From Blattamonas nauphoetae (taxonomy: Eukaryota; Preaxostyla; Oxymonadida), in NCBI GenBank assembly GCA_033064195.1, contig JARBJD010000210.1:62001-126000 (forward strand): 64,000 nucleotides of DNA, given 5' to 3'. The stretch's first letter is position 1. The number at the start of each line of letters is the position of its first letter. The notes beneath the pieces were generated by a model. The model searched no databases. It was not told the origin of the DNA and was given only the letters and a program-made list of their open reading frames with translations. The translations under genes and the position numbers were made by a program. Positions 1 to 10,993 of this stretch are shown here, one piece after another.

Positions 1-1390
1 ATAGTGACTTGTCTCCACTCTTCGCATCGACTAATTATCTAGCAAGGGAATGGAGTGTAGAGTGCAGATAACGGGATTGACTCAAGATACTGGGGTCCAT
101 CGAGTGTCAGATGGATGATTTCCTCCAGCCAACTGAAATCCATCTTCACCTCCCAACTGCGCTAGTGATTGCTGGAGACAATCAGAGAAGAATCCAGCTG
201 GACCTCATCGTTCAAGAGCGTGAAGAGAATCGGAACTTGATGGGAAATATTGTTCCAATGGAGAGAACGGAAATCTTTGACTAAGAGGAACATGGCAGCG
301 ATGTAGAATTGATTGAAAAGATAATCGTTGATCTGAATGATGCCCACACTGAATGTTCCATTCTGATAACGAGTCACGCGGATACAACTGACACGCCCAT
401 ATCGGAGAGGATGTGTCTTTTGGAAAAATGAACCCCTTGATGAAGTAGTCGCTGTTCAGACAACGAATCGCCAGATTAAAGGGGGTGAACTCCAGGGTAA
501 TGAAGATGCCATCAAACGAAAAAGAAACGGTGACACCATCATACCAGCAAACTTTTTCAGTGACTGCAACAGGTTCGACTGTGAGGAGGACATGTCAAAT
601 CGCTGATAGAAAGAAGGAATCATTCAAGCACATTGTCCGAACACAACTGATGATAAGAGAAAGACACCATTCTGTGCAATTTGTCTCTCGGACTCTTGAC
701 AGAGGAATAGACGGAAGTGAACGGGGAGTCTCAACAGGAGGGATTGATCACCGGGCGGATTGTGAGCAGCTATCGACATCTTGGAGCGAGCAAGGAGTGG
801 GACAGGAATGACACATTTCTGGAAGAAGGGGATCGGCGATTGATGAGGGTGAAGAACGGAAAGGATAAGTGTGCGAGTTGGGGGACGTTGAATGAGGACA
901 ACAGAACAAGCTGTTATTGTCAGTTTGTTCCCACGCCTTCACAACTGGAGGGAGGAAAACAGGGTATGTTTTTTTTTGGAGGGAGTCGGAGGGGAGTGTG
1001 AGTGGGAATAGGAGTTCATACGACCCACACATCGATCTGAGAGGCGATGATTGTTGATTCGATCCATTTGATGGAAATTCAGATGAAGGAAGGAGTGTTA
1101 GAAGGATGGATCACAATTAGATCAGGACGGAAGAAGAAGGAATTGTCATTCGTGGGTCGTCGGGTGATGGACAGAGGAGATCTCATCCTGACTTATCCCT
1201 TCTCGATTAGGAAAGCGAGAAGAGGACATCTGATATAGAGTGGAATCCAATGGTGTCATCAATGGGGAGCTGGGTCGCATGACAGTGTGATGGAAACAGA
1301 CATCTCCTTCAAGATCTTGAAGTTGTTTCCCATCACATTCAGAGGAAGAACTCAGCTTCCCTGATCTCTCATTGACATTCTCGATCATTC
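1..1390 (-). pseudogene. decayed or multi-exon host gene, antisense
   Basis: No single frame is long, but several reverse-strand stretches read like protein: 1146-1388, about 450-590 (hydrophobic beta-rich, with VTVSFSFDGIFITLEF) and 162-377 (VGIIQINDYLFNQFYIAAMF). They lie in different frames with stops between. The forward frames over the same DNA are biased and look like shadows. It could be a frameshifted pseudogene or the exons of an intron-containing gene cut off by the window edge. I do not recognise the family; a membrane or surface protein is a guess from the composition. Confidence 0.35.
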
Positions 1391-1850
1391 TTTCTTGAAC
1401 AGGTGGTATCAGCCTTTCAAAGGATACTCACGGCCTCAACAAACAGAAGAAAGAACCAGAACTTAAACACTGGTTCCCAGGGACATCTTCTTTCTTCTCA
1501 TTGTTTTTCTCTATCTTGTTCATTTAATAGATCCTTTCAACACTCGTATGTTGATGGCCCGGTTTGGTTGTGGATGGAGCTTGCGACATCCTTTTACAAC
1601 AAACCGGGCACATCAACGAGTAGTCCTGATACACACCTGTGGTTGGCTCACTGTCAAGTGATCCTTTGTTTCACTTGACGGGTCGTTTTCGACCCTGTTC
1701 TCCCAGTTTTTGTTCCCTGTTAGGGATTTCTGGGTAAAAGCCAAATGGCAATACCTTTCTTTTTTCCCATCAACAGCCCTTCGGGGCAGAACCATCATTG
1801 TGTACGTTACGTTCCTTTGATGGGATTTTACTAACAGATAAAACTTATTT
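1391..1850. other. non-coding spacer rich in hairpins
   Basis: No convincing gene. The stretch holds a long inverted pair (1541-1571 against 1596-1623) and then three short hairpins in a row: GTCAAGTGA/TCACTTGAC (1653-1679), GGGTCG/CGACCC (1680-1695) and a nested CCCAG/CTGGG around TCCCT/AGGGA (1702-1734). It ends at the target duplication of the next element. Confidence 0.6.
1541..1623. repeat. inverted repeat arms of a CCCGGTTTGTTGT motif
   Basis: The arm at 1541-1571 (core TTGATGGCCCGGTTTG) is the imperfect reverse complement of the arm at 1596-1623 (core ACAACAAACCGGGCACATCA). A third copy lies at 7656-7684 in the orientation of the first arm, so copies at 1596 and 7684 face each other across the whole 1852-7596 element. 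No matching target duplication was found next to them, so they may be transposon ends or simply a dispersed repeat. Confidence 0.5.
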
Positions 1851-1861
1851 CGGCATGTATG

Positions 1862-1951
1862 TACCCTGTAGGGGATCGGGAGACTGTAGGGGATTGGGAC
1901 CCTGTAGGGGGTGGAAAGGGACCCTGTAGGGGATGAAAGGAACCCTGTAGG
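1862..1951 (+). repeat. CCCTGTAGGGGAT minisatellite
   Basis: Five loose copies of CCTGTAGGGGAT, spaced about 15-20 bp apart, make up the left end of the 1852-7596 element. The array resumes at 7019-7050 right of the hAT, and inverted units appear at 7549-7587 at the other end. Confidence 0.8.
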
Positions 1952-2299
1952 TAGGCTTGGCTGACCGGCACTGACTGGTCAGTTTTCACCGAAAAGTACT
2001 GACGGTCACTGACCGGAGAAATTCCGGAACCCATAATTTAGAGTTACCATTTCTCCGAAAGGGATCGAGGGGAAATTGAAATTCGAGTCAATGACGTGAG
2101 TGTCAGTGTATTTTCTTCTTGAAATGAAATTTAGGAATTATCGTCAGATCAATCACATGATTTCACTCTTATTTTCAGACTTTCATGACTCATTTGATCA
2201 GAAAAAACAGGTATGGGCAATTGATCTAAGTCATTTCTCGGATCTCACTGAAATAGTGATCGCGGAGATCCAACCTTCGTTGAATGAACGAATCATCGA

Positions 2300-4855
2300 A
2301 TGGACCGTGGTTCAGTCTGTGTTTTCTTTTCACTTCAGTTCATTTTAGAATTGGATGGGAACACAATATTTGAATATCAGGAAGTGATTGAAAAGCAAAA
2401 TTCTGTTCCTTCAGCCATTGCGGTGCGAGCAAGATACATCAAAACGAAAGCTCCCTTCCAGAAGGGACGCATTTTGTTTCTATGCAGACACGTGGACGAC
2501 AGTGGGGGGATTTGTCGGTATATATCAAGAAAAAGCACTTGGGATCCTCGTCATATTCATCAATATAAAAACAAGAATCCTGAAAAACAACAACAAATTG
2601 CAGTTGATGATAAGTTCACACAGTTTGAACATAAACTGTACAAATTCTGTTCACGGCACACTGTTTCGTACAATGCAGCAGGTTCTGATGACTTTCGAGA
2701 CCTGGCAAACGAACTAATCCAAGTTGGAAAACGGTCAAACCACCAAGAAATCAGTCTCTGCAAAAAAACGCTGAATCGACGCCGCATTCAGGACAGATTA
2801 GGTAAATTTGGACAAAAAGTTATTCTTGATGCACTGACGGCAAGACGCGGTCTTTGTGGAAGCGTTGTGATTGATGGTGGAAAAGTTGGGCCTCTTCATT
2901 TTCTCCTCGCGATTTTTGTGGCCCCTCAGACAACTTTTGAGCCTCTACTTATCCACACATCTAATGCGGAAGATGATATGAATGCCTTGTTCTATGCCAA
3001 TTTTGCCGCGGAGAGTTCAGCTATTCTAATCAAACATGGGATCAAAGTTATTGGATTTGTTGCTGACAATGCGATTGCTCTCCAAAATGGGCTCAGAATT
3101 GTGGATCAAATTGACCGAACTCCTCAACCAGAAGCGCTCCAACAAACTGTCAAACAAACATCGACACCTCTGGTTGGCCGATGCCACAATCACCTATTGG
3201 ACCTTGCGTGGACTGACGCTAAGCTATTCTCACCTCACCTCAAAATCATATTGGAGACTCTCCACAACTGCACACGTGTATTTCCTCCGAATGTATCGAA
3301 ACAAATCGGTTCATCCCCACCAACTTTCTCCCCAACTCGATGGCTGGATGAGATCCGGCCAGTCTCATGGTACTCTGCTCACTACACAGCCTTTCCGACT
3401 CTATCAGATTCTGAAGTTCAATTCTTTAAGGAAATTTCAGAAATTCAAAAAATCTTGCAGCCACTGTATCAAATGAAGAATAAGTTCGGAGAGCGATCCT
3501 GTGTCATTTCCAATGTGTTTCCAATCGTTGTCCGGACAATGCAGACAATTTTACAGAACCTTGCAGACTCACCGACTCGATGGAAAGAGATTGGTGATGT
3601 TGTCATTGACTGTCTCTTTTTACGATTCTTCTGCAATTCAACTTCATCACTGATGCTATTCTCCTACTCTCTGACAAGGGAAGGACGAGATTCCTACCAC
3701 ACCGACTGTTCCATTCTCAGCTCCTCCCTCGACGTACCAAGTCCCTTTACACCGCTTGACCTCGTCTTTGACGAGATAGACACAGAACCCGAATGGATTG
3801 ATCTGTGCGAAGACGATCAGGAGACACTATCTGATGTTGAAATGAGAGGACGAGCTGCACGAAGGGAGAAAAGAAAGGAGAGACAACGTGATGCACAAGT
3901 GCTGAAATCCACCTCTCCAGAGATTTGTGACATGCCCCCCATCCTCCCAACCAAACGAGCCCATTCCGGAGAAGATCCCATCTCTGATGTCCTTTTTGAT
4001 GGTCCTGTCCCATCGGCGACGAAAGTTAGCAAGGAACAAACACACACCATCGCCACCTCTCTTCCACAGCTTCTTCCACTTCATCCACTCTCATCTCTCT
4101 ATATTCCACGAACAGGTCAACTCTCCATGACCATGTTCACGTATCCACGACCAAAACACTCGATTGAGGCAACACCGGAACCTCAGATTCCACAAGCCAC
4201 TCAAAGTGTCATCAATACGGGACTGTCCGGTCAAAATCCGCAATCTTCGTCTAATCCCTCACTATCAACTCATGTTTCCCCCATCCGTCCACCTTCGCAC
4301 CATCCAATCACTCAGAACAGAAAAGCACTATTCGGCACTCTCATCTCAGAAATTGTCTACTCACCTCCTCAACGACACATGAGGGCAGTCAAAACTGGGT
4401 TTCAAATCCCTAGCATTGCAACATTGGGTGACGATTCTCAATCAGAAGACGTTCTGCCAGATGAACTTCCACATTCTCCTAGTCTTGTTCTGTTATCGAA
4501 TCTTCGGTCCTTCCACACAGAAATTTATGATGGATTCACTATGACTGCACACTCTGTATTTCGGACAATTCCCGCAAGTTTGGCAGAGGAATTTGATGTA
4601 TGGCTCAATCATGAAGAGGCACACTCGGAAAAGATTACAGTTGACAGATTTCAGACGTTTTGGAGACAATATCGGGATTATTCAAAAGCTGAAGCTCTCT
4701 GTGACTGTGCGCTCACAATGGGAGCTATGGTCGCGTCGGAAATTGAATGTGAGAGATATTTCTCGCATATCAAGAGAACATTCTCTCCTTCCCGCAGAAG
4801 GATGCGACCTGAGCAGATACTCCATGAGCTGGCCGTGGCATTTCACAGCAAGTGA
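2300..4855 (+). CDS. hAT family transposase
   Basis: An 851-residue frame from an ATG, uninterrupted. Family marks: an early acidic motif in VVIDGGKVGPLHF (about residues 193-205), GFVADNA (about 252-258), RCHNHLLDL (about 293-301, the hAT CxxH region), TRWLDEIRPVSW (about 347-358), a low-complexity Ser/Pro-rich insertion (about 500-690), and a C-terminal hATC-like dimerisation segment with SEIECERYFSHIKRTFSPSR (about 808-827). Transposases of this family cut at the TIRs and reinsert with 8-bp duplications. The N-terminus has Cys/His residues but no clean BED finger. The first 20-30 residues could belong to an upstream exon, since an overlapping frame begins at 2100. Activity is plausible because the frame and both ends are intact, but it is not shown. 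Confidence 0.85.
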   Translation: MDRGSVCVFFSLQFILELDGNTIFEYQEVIEKQNSVPSAIAVRARYIKTKAPFQKGRILFLCRHVDDSGGICRYISRKSTWDPRHIHQYKNKNPEKQQQIAVDDKFTQFEHKLYKFCSRHTVSYNAAGSDDFRDLANELIQVGKRSNHQEISLCKKTLNRRRIQDRLGKFGQKVILDALTARRGLCGSVVIDGGKVGPLHFLLAIFVAPQTTFEPLLIHTSNAEDDMNALFYANFAAESSAILIKHGIKVIGFVADNAIALQNGLRIVDQIDRTPQPEALQQTVKQTSTPLVGRCHNHLLDLAWTDAKLFSPHLKIILETLHNCTRVFPPNVSKQIGSSPPTFSPTRWLDEIRPVSWYSAHYTAFPTLSDSEVQFFKEISEIQKILQPLYQMKNKFGERSCVISNVFPIVVRTMQTILQNLADSPTRWKEIGDVVIDCLFLRFFCNSTSSLMLFSYSLTREGRDSYHTDCSILSSSLDVPSPFTPLDLVFDEIDTEPEWIDLCEDDQETLSDVEMRGRAARREKRKERQRDAQVLKSTSPEICDMPPILPTKRAHSGEDPISDVLFDGPVPSATKVSKEQTHTIATSLPQLLPLHPLSSLYIPRTGQLSMTMFTYPRPKHSIEATPEPQIPQATQSVINTGLSGQNPQSSSNPSLSTHVSPIRPPSHHPITQNRKALFGTLISEIVYSPPQRHMRAVKTGFQIPSIATLGDDSQSEDVLPDELPHSPSLVLLSNLRSFHTEIYDGFTMTAHSVFRTIPASLAEEFDVWLNHEEAHSEKITVDRFQTFWRQYRDYSKAEALCDCALTMGAMVASEIECERYFSHIKRTFSPSRRRMRPEQILHELAVAFHSK

Positions 4856-5189
4856 ATCATTGGGTAGTTCAAAGTGTCTGAGGCAAGTCCTTAAGTTTCA
4901 CACCGTGTAGCCACTGGTTCCATTCCTGGAGACGATAATCATTATCATTCACCATCTTGTTTTCTAACTTTGACGTGTTTTGTTGACCAGAGTTTTGGTG
5001 AGGTAAAAAAAACTTGGTTTATGAAGTATTGACACTCCCTAAAGACTCCCACACGATCACATCTGCACTCGCAAACAGGAAGAGTATTTTTTGAGGCTTA
5101 TCCCCAAATCCCACAAGAGTTGTGTGGTTATCTACCGACACAATCATTTCCTCTTCGCTTTTTACCTTTTGAACCCTTGCTAGGATGTA

Positions 5190-6930
5190 CTGTTCGATTG
5201 GCTATTCGTTTCTCATCGGCTGAGGGACCATCTTTGGGAGGGTGCCCGTGTCTTCAAATGCAATGCATTTTTGCTTCTGTCGATGGCATTCTCGGAGAGA
5301 ACCACTTGAGATGATTGGAGCGAGTTTGTCGCGAAGTAGGAAGCAACATTGATAACTCCACCAGAGAGACCGAATTGGTGGCCTGACACTGAGTTGGAGA
5401 GAATGAAGTTGTGTGTGATGAAGACAAACCGCGAGTCCCCTTCGAGTCCTGTTTCGGGTGATTCGTGAGTGACAAGAAGGGCTGGCCTTGTTCCTTCAGG
5501 TGTGATGTTATTGAGATGATTTTGGTTGAACGTGGAGACTTTCTCGCAATCCATTTCATCTGATGAAATCAGCGACAACGGCGTCTCTAACGAAGTGCAA
5601 GCGAAGAGTCTGCCTCCAAACAGTGCGTGGTTCGACTTCAGGGTGCACTGCTCCAGAACGATGGAGCCGACTACGTCACCCGCAGCTGTTTCTCCAAACA
5701 TCGACAGTCTAATCTCTCCTTCATCCGAAGCGTGGCAGAAACATATCTCGAGTCTGGAGATAGTCAGAGTCGATTTGCTTTGGAGCCTTGTTTTCCTGTT
5801 TCGATGACAGTGGTCCTTCATCATCCTTCCTCCAATCACGAAGACTTGTTTGTGGAGACACCATCAATCTGGAAAGACTAGTCTGATCATATCCCTCCCA
5901 CATTCCTGCTGGAGCAGTACTAGTCGAATCTTACAAATTTGGAGCACACCGTCACTGTTGTAGAGATGCCGATGACACCTCTCTCTCCGTTGGATGAGCG
6001 GCTGGGGCTGTTTGCGCGGGCTGGATCGATGGATGGCTGAAACTCATTTCGATCGATCCTACATCCTTCAAGAAGAAGTTAGAGGCAACACAGTCACTTG
6101 AGAGGAGCTTCATGGGAATGAAAGAGAAGGCACGATAGCATGAGTACCTTGGCTGGAAGTTCATCTCTGCTGTATTATTCACTGACTTTAAGCCGTTCAT
6201 TTCAACGTGCTCCACTCTTTCTGCGTTGACACTGCACCCAAACCCAGACAAGCGGTCATCAAAGTCTGTTGGATCTTTCGGAGAGAAGTCAAGGTGAAAG
6301 GTGCAGCACATTGCTGTGGAAGGTCGATGACCCAATTGACATGTTAGCAACGTTGATAGCTTTGACATATCCTCCCCAGATCCTGTCGAACGAGCATGTT
6401 TTCGTCTCCACTTCCTTCGTGCAGAACACTGAGATGATCGTTGTCTCAAATTGAATTTGAGGCACATGAGACTTGGCGTGGCCTGTTTTTGGCGATCTGC
6501 GTTTTCCTTGGAGATGGCTGTTGATTCGAGTCCGTCTCTCGAAGTTGTCGACTGTGTTGTCCTCTTCTGGAGTCGTAATGTTGCACCCAACGATGGAAAT
6601 AGTCCCCACTCGTTGGAATATACATATTTCATGTGATTTTGAGGATTGAAAGATAGCGGATCTGGGTTGATGTGCATTTGATGAATGATGTGATTCCACA
6701 GTCTGACAAGAAGAGTGTGGAGCGTGATGTGGTGGAAGGGATGATAATGATTCCAGTAGACCCTATGGCTAAGACGGAGCGGTTGATATCGACCGAGCTC
6801 TGTGTTGGGAGAAAGGCAAGTGACACAATGAGGAGGAGAAGAATACAGAGAAATTATGAACAAGGCAGTTGTTGCGGAAAAGTTAAAATACCTTTGAATT
6901 CAGCTATTCTATTGATTTCCTGTTCATAGC
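5190..6930 (-). pseudogene. beta-helix surface protein fragment inside hAT
   Basis: Reverse-strand stretches in more than one frame read like the Ser/Thr/Asn-rich right-handed beta-helix proteins of this genome. The clearest is 5213-5839 (VVGSIVLEQCTLKSNHALFG, FILSNSVSGHQFGLSGGVIN); others are at about 6289-6699 (VGTISIVGCNITTPEEDNT, INVANMSIGSSTFHSN) and 6629-6826. Frames change and stops intervene, so it does not encode an intact protein. It lies wholly within the hAT TIRs and antisense to the transposase, and looks like captured host cargo. A separate later insertion is possible, but I found no terminal repeats around it. Confidence 0.6.
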
Positions 6931-7604
6931 ATGCAATTTAAGATTCTGCTGAGATCAGACCCTTAGAAGAATTCGTGACTGACACTGACCGGGACTTTTG
7001 GCCGGTCAGCCAAGCCTACCTGTAGGGGATTTTGGTACTCTGTAGGGGATGACTTGCAAGAGTGTTTTCGACTCACTCCACTCAATGAAATGAGTCAGAG
7101 ACAACAACGAGATCCATACATCCTCGATTGCGTCATTTTTCGTTCTCCTATGAATTCCTCTATTATCAGCTATATTTACATTCGTATTCTCATTCTTTTT
7201 GCATTTCATCCTTAAATTTCAACTTCATTTTTCGTAAAAGTCATTGATGGTCGTGATCCTTGATCAAGACCACAACAACATCCTTGGCTGTCTTCACCTC
7301 AAATCGACACTATGGTCACTGATTACATTTCATTTCGCATATATTCACTGTTTCTCTACGTTTATTCTGTATCTTCGACCCAGAAACAATGTTGATCGTG
7401 AAATCGGGAAGAGATCAAAAGTGTTCGAGAAAATACACAATTTCCTCCAAACGGATATTCCCAATAAACTCTCCAAAGATGCCACACCAACTGAAGTTTG
7501 ATACTTTTGATAGTCCCCCCTCGAATACTATCTCCATCGCACATAGTCGGTCGATCCCCTACAGTCTCCCGATCCCCTACAGGGTACATCCATGCCCTTA
7601 TTTC

Positions 7605-8114
7605 TGTTTAATCTTTGTTGATCGAGGCCAGCCCCTTATTTATTCACGGCACTCTCTCGTATGTTGATGGGCCCGGTTTGTTGTAAAAAAATCGAGAGGA
7701 AACGAGGAAGAGGGGCGGAGATGGTTGAGTGTGGAGAGCGAAGGGTGATTTGGGTTCTTTGTTCGTTCTGCAAGATCGTTATATTTTTGAAGTTCATGTT
7801 GATCGAATAATCAACGATGTTCCCTCCAACCAACTCAACGTACTCGATTTAACCCGCAACTCCGGATAAACCCACACCCCGGATCTTGGACCCAGAATTC
7901 GGATATATTCCCAGTTTCATCATTATTTTGAGGTTTTTTCATATTATTTCATTAAAATCTGTTCTGGAGAATGCATAATCTCATGAAATGAACAAGAAAA
8001 GATGGTTTATCAAGATCACAACAAAACAGGAACGAAACGAAATGTGGGTCGAACTCTTGGAAACGATGTTTCGAGAATTGGCGATTCTAACTCCACCTTC
8101 TCGTTTCTCCCTGC
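7605..8114. other. spacer, no gene; GGATAAACCC repeat at 7853-7880
   Basis: No coding signal. It holds the third CCCGGTTTGTTGT copy (7656-7684) and, at about 7850-7885, repeats of the AACCCGCAACTCCGGATAAA type that recur inverted at 12360-12425. Confidence 0.5.
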
Positions 8115-8434
8115 TCAATCACTCTCCTTCCTGCATCTCCTCCAAAATCGCTTCCGCTTCTTCTTCGTCTTCATTGCGCTGAGTGAGTGGGGAGCCGATG
8201 TGAGTTTGGAGCTGTCAGGAGTGAGGGAGTTTGAGGTCTGAACGTTGATGCATTCACTCAACAGTTTCTTCCGATGTGACTGCAATGTGATCGTGAATAC
8301 AATAAATATCGCCACAATTTAGATCAGCGCCACAAACGACGACAACCTCACAATCAATCCTGTCGGATGATACGTCATAGTGCGGTGGTCGGGGTGAAAT
8401 GAATGGAAATGTAACGAGTATGATCGACAGAGAT

Positions 8435-9357
8435 TCACCCACTTGTCAAATCGCACAAGTCGCTGGTGATGAAATGTCGGTCGAAGAGGCGTGTCTGATG
8501 GCGAACGGAGATTGCTTGTCGAGCCAAGTCCTTCCTACGCAGCCCATCGAAGATGATGCCCAGCCGTTGGATCATCACACGGTGCTCCAGTTTGTGTGAG
8601 TCAATCTGTTCGTTTGTCAGCGAAGAGGTCTTCCCTCCCGCCTTCAGACGGTCCACCATGTTCTGCTCCTCTTCCCGGAACGCTCGCTTCGTCGCCTTCA
8701 TCAGCTCATCCATCGCTGTCTCCTGCATCCCTGCGCTCTCGTGCTGCTCGTGCATCCGGATCACGCTGTTCGTGCATCAATCATCTTTTCTCTTTGGCCG
8801 TTGATTCCTTTGTTCCCGATCTTCATCGCATCGACAAACCGAATATAATTCCCATCGTCGGTGTCGAACGAGATCAGCTCGTCCAGTCGCCGATCCTCCA
8901 GTCTCATTCGCTTGAAAATTACGTACGGCTGAATCATGACAAATCGAAGGAAGAAGTACGCCACGACGAGCACAACCACGATGATCAGACGATTGCTCAT
9001 GAAGATGTCTTTGTCAGCACCGCAGTCTTTGCACATTCGTTTCATCATGCTCATCGTCCCCTCACGCAGGTCCTTTCGCAGAGCAGAGTTCATGAAATGG
9101 AAGATCGGATGGTTTTCGTTGAACTGTGATTCATCTTCCTCTTTCAGAAACTCTCCATACTGAAGAAAGCGCGAAACGAGAGACTGTAGCCCGACCAGTG
9201 TGTCATGTGATTCGTGCAGACGTTCATGGATCGGTTCTGCGATGCAGGAAGCCTTGTCAGTCATGCAATAGTCTCCTGGAACGAGCAGCTGCTCGATGTT
9301 GAAGTCGTTGTCGAATCGGGTGATGGTTCGAGCGTCGATCAGCTTGTCGTTTGTCAA
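8435..9357 (-). CDS. C-terminal blocks of the membrane protein
   Basis: Two adjoining frames (8761-9357, then 8435-8764). The first has a helical ectodomain-like part (residues 1-115), a membrane span (about 123-143, RLIIVVVLVVAYFFLRFVMI) and a charged tail (IFKRMRLEDRRLDELISFDT). The second is a charged coiled-coil-like tail with EEEQNMVDRLKAG and HRVMIQRLGIIFDGLRRKDL. The frames touch at 8761-8764, so a short intron or a frameshift separates them. The arrangement is typical of the end of a multi-pass protein with a cytosolic helical tail. Confidence 0.5.
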
Positions 9358-9459
9358 TGTGTCCGTTGTGGTGTCGAAGTGGGTGATGAGGCTGGTTTTG
9401 TGGAATTAATCCAACGATCCTGACAGAAGTTTCAAGGTGTAGCTCCTGTACTGAGACAG

Positions 9460-9916
9460 ATTGATCGTTGTCTCGACATGAGGGGAAGACGAGGAACGGC
9501 ATGTCGAAGGCGAGGTTGAGAAGGAAGAAGTTTGAATTGGTCAGACAGATGGGGCGGATCGCTGCGAGAAGGATGTTGTCCACACTGTCTGTGAAGCTGT
9601 TGAACGAGAAATTGTTAGGAACCATGTAACCAACCAGCAGCCCAAAAACGAGGACAACGTGAGAGACCATGATAATCTTCGTCACGATTGGGATCCCGCT
9701 GTGGATGGTCTTGTGACCAGCGATCAGATCTTCCACTGCGTTCTCGAATGCCTCTTCCCACTCCGCGTCGTCTCGCCGAGTTTGATGGTCGTCATCCTCG
9801 TCCCGCTGCGTCAGAAGGGAGCGAGCGGTGAACTGTCCAAATCCGAAGTCTGTTTTCGTCTCGACTGGTGGTTGTGTTGGCTGGTTGAGCGAGAACTGAG
9901 TGACAGTGGGATTCAA
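9460..9916 (-). CDS. membrane protein block with two spans
   Basis: The first two thirds of the reverse frame 9257-9916 look genuine: an acidic linker (AEWEEAFENAVEDLIAG), a span (KIIMVSHVVLVFGLLVGYMV, about residues 80-100), and a hydrophobic loop (VDNILLAAIRPICLTNSNFF). The end of that frame (below about 9440) becomes Arg/His-rich and is probably out of frame with the gene. Confidence 0.45.
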
Positions 9917-9959
9917 CGATGGTGAGAATGGAGCTCCTGTTGTTGGTCAAACAAATCCA

Positions 9960-10993
9960 GTTGTGTACGAGGTGGATGAGTTGTAGTGAGTTAGTGATGG
10001 AAGTATGTCTCCGCTGTACACGTCAGAGTGATTGTAAGGCGAGTCTCTTCCCTCCCATCCAATCTCAGCTGTAGGAGAGGAACGCTTTTGACCTTCGAAG
10101 ACAAGTGACGAGTGGTCGGAGTTTAAAGGTTTCGGTTCGGATGAGGATTCGAATGTGTCGTTCTGGGCAGGTGTGCTGGACATTTCTGGATTGTTCTCGT
10201 CACGTTCGCTTCGTTCGTCGTTGACTCCATCTTCCACCATCTCTTCGGAGTCTTGTTCCTCTTTCTCCAACCCGTTGTCCTCCTCCTCTTCTTCTTCGTC
10301 CATCCGAGTTGTCGTGTAGTCCCCTCCATCCTCCGTCACCCAGTGAGAGGAAGGTGTACGACACAATCATCGCAATCAGCATGACGGCCGCCAGGAGAGC
10401 CACCATCAAATTGAAGAGTGTCCGCATTGGCACGCTGGCATTGTCGGCCTATGCGACGAGTGCTCGCTATCCTCCTTCAAACAGTTGATGGTATGAATTG
10501 TACTGACACGAGATAATTCGAGAGTGGACTTCCTTGAACTCATCGGCACGTCTTTCATCGCTCCAATTTGCGTGGACAGCTGAGCCAAGTCTGCAACGAG
10601 GTTCAGAAACGATCTGTCGGCTGTCGTGACATCGATGGTGGGGTTGGTCGTGGCGTCGAAGAAGGCGGTGGCGACAGGAATGTCCACATACTCCCACATT
10701 TCGTTCTCGACGTCGCTGTCATACACGGTCTTCATCAGAGATGTCATTGTGTGTCCGTAACTGGTGAAATATGGGAGGAGGGACGTCACAATGTCGAATG
10801 TCTTGTTCATGTCTTCCGCTTTGGTCATATCCCATACAAATTCGTTCCCACATCGCCGATGAAGCTGAGAGCGTTGATGAAGGAAGATGCCTTTGATGTT
10901 CCCGCTCTTCTTCGAGCAAAGTACTGCGATGTCGTTTGGGTGCTGGCTGAGAAGCTGCTCATAACTCTTTTTCGACGACGCTTCCGCTCTCAC
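9960..10993 (-). CDS. membrane protein blocks: ectodomain, span, acidic loop
   Basis: The frame 10406-10993 has FVWDMTKAEDMNKTFDIVTS and DRSFLNLVADLAQLSTQIGA, a soluble helical domain of the kind found between membrane spans. The overlapping frame 10200-10433 starts with a span (LFNLMVALLAAVMLIAMIVS), and 9947-10366 gives a Glu/Asp/Ser-rich cytosolic loop. The frame changes suggest introns or decay. Confidence 0.45.

Larger units (their letters stand above)
1952..7018 (+). mobile_element. hAT DNA transposon, whole with TIRs and 8-bp TSD
   Basis: The terminal inverted repeats are perfect for 18 bp: TAGGCTTGGCTGACCGGC at 1952-1969 and its complement at 7001-7018. The flanks at 1944-1951 and 7019-7026 both read CCTGTAGG, an 8-bp duplication as expected for hAT. 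Because the target is itself a repeat unit, the duplication alone would be weak, but it coincides exactly with the TIR ends. Subterminal ACTGACCGG-type motifs lie at both ends. The element holds one transposase frame (2300-4855) and about 1.7 kb of antisense beta-helix coding remains (about 5190-6930). It is the only candidate autonomous hAT here. Confidence 0.9.
1852..7596. mobile_element. minisatellite-ended TIR element, hosting a hAT
   Basis: The left end (GGCATGTATGTACCCTGTAG from 1852) and the right end (reverse complement GGCATGGATGTACCCTGTAG ending at 7596) match for about 40 bases. The 8-bp target duplication CTTATTTC is present at 1844-1851 and 7597-7604. Without the hAT inside it (1952-7018 plus one copy of its duplication) the element would be about 670 bp and has no visible gene, so it is a non-autonomous element. 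An 8-bp duplication suggests the hAT superfamily, although GGCATG is not a typical hAT end. Confidence 0.8.
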
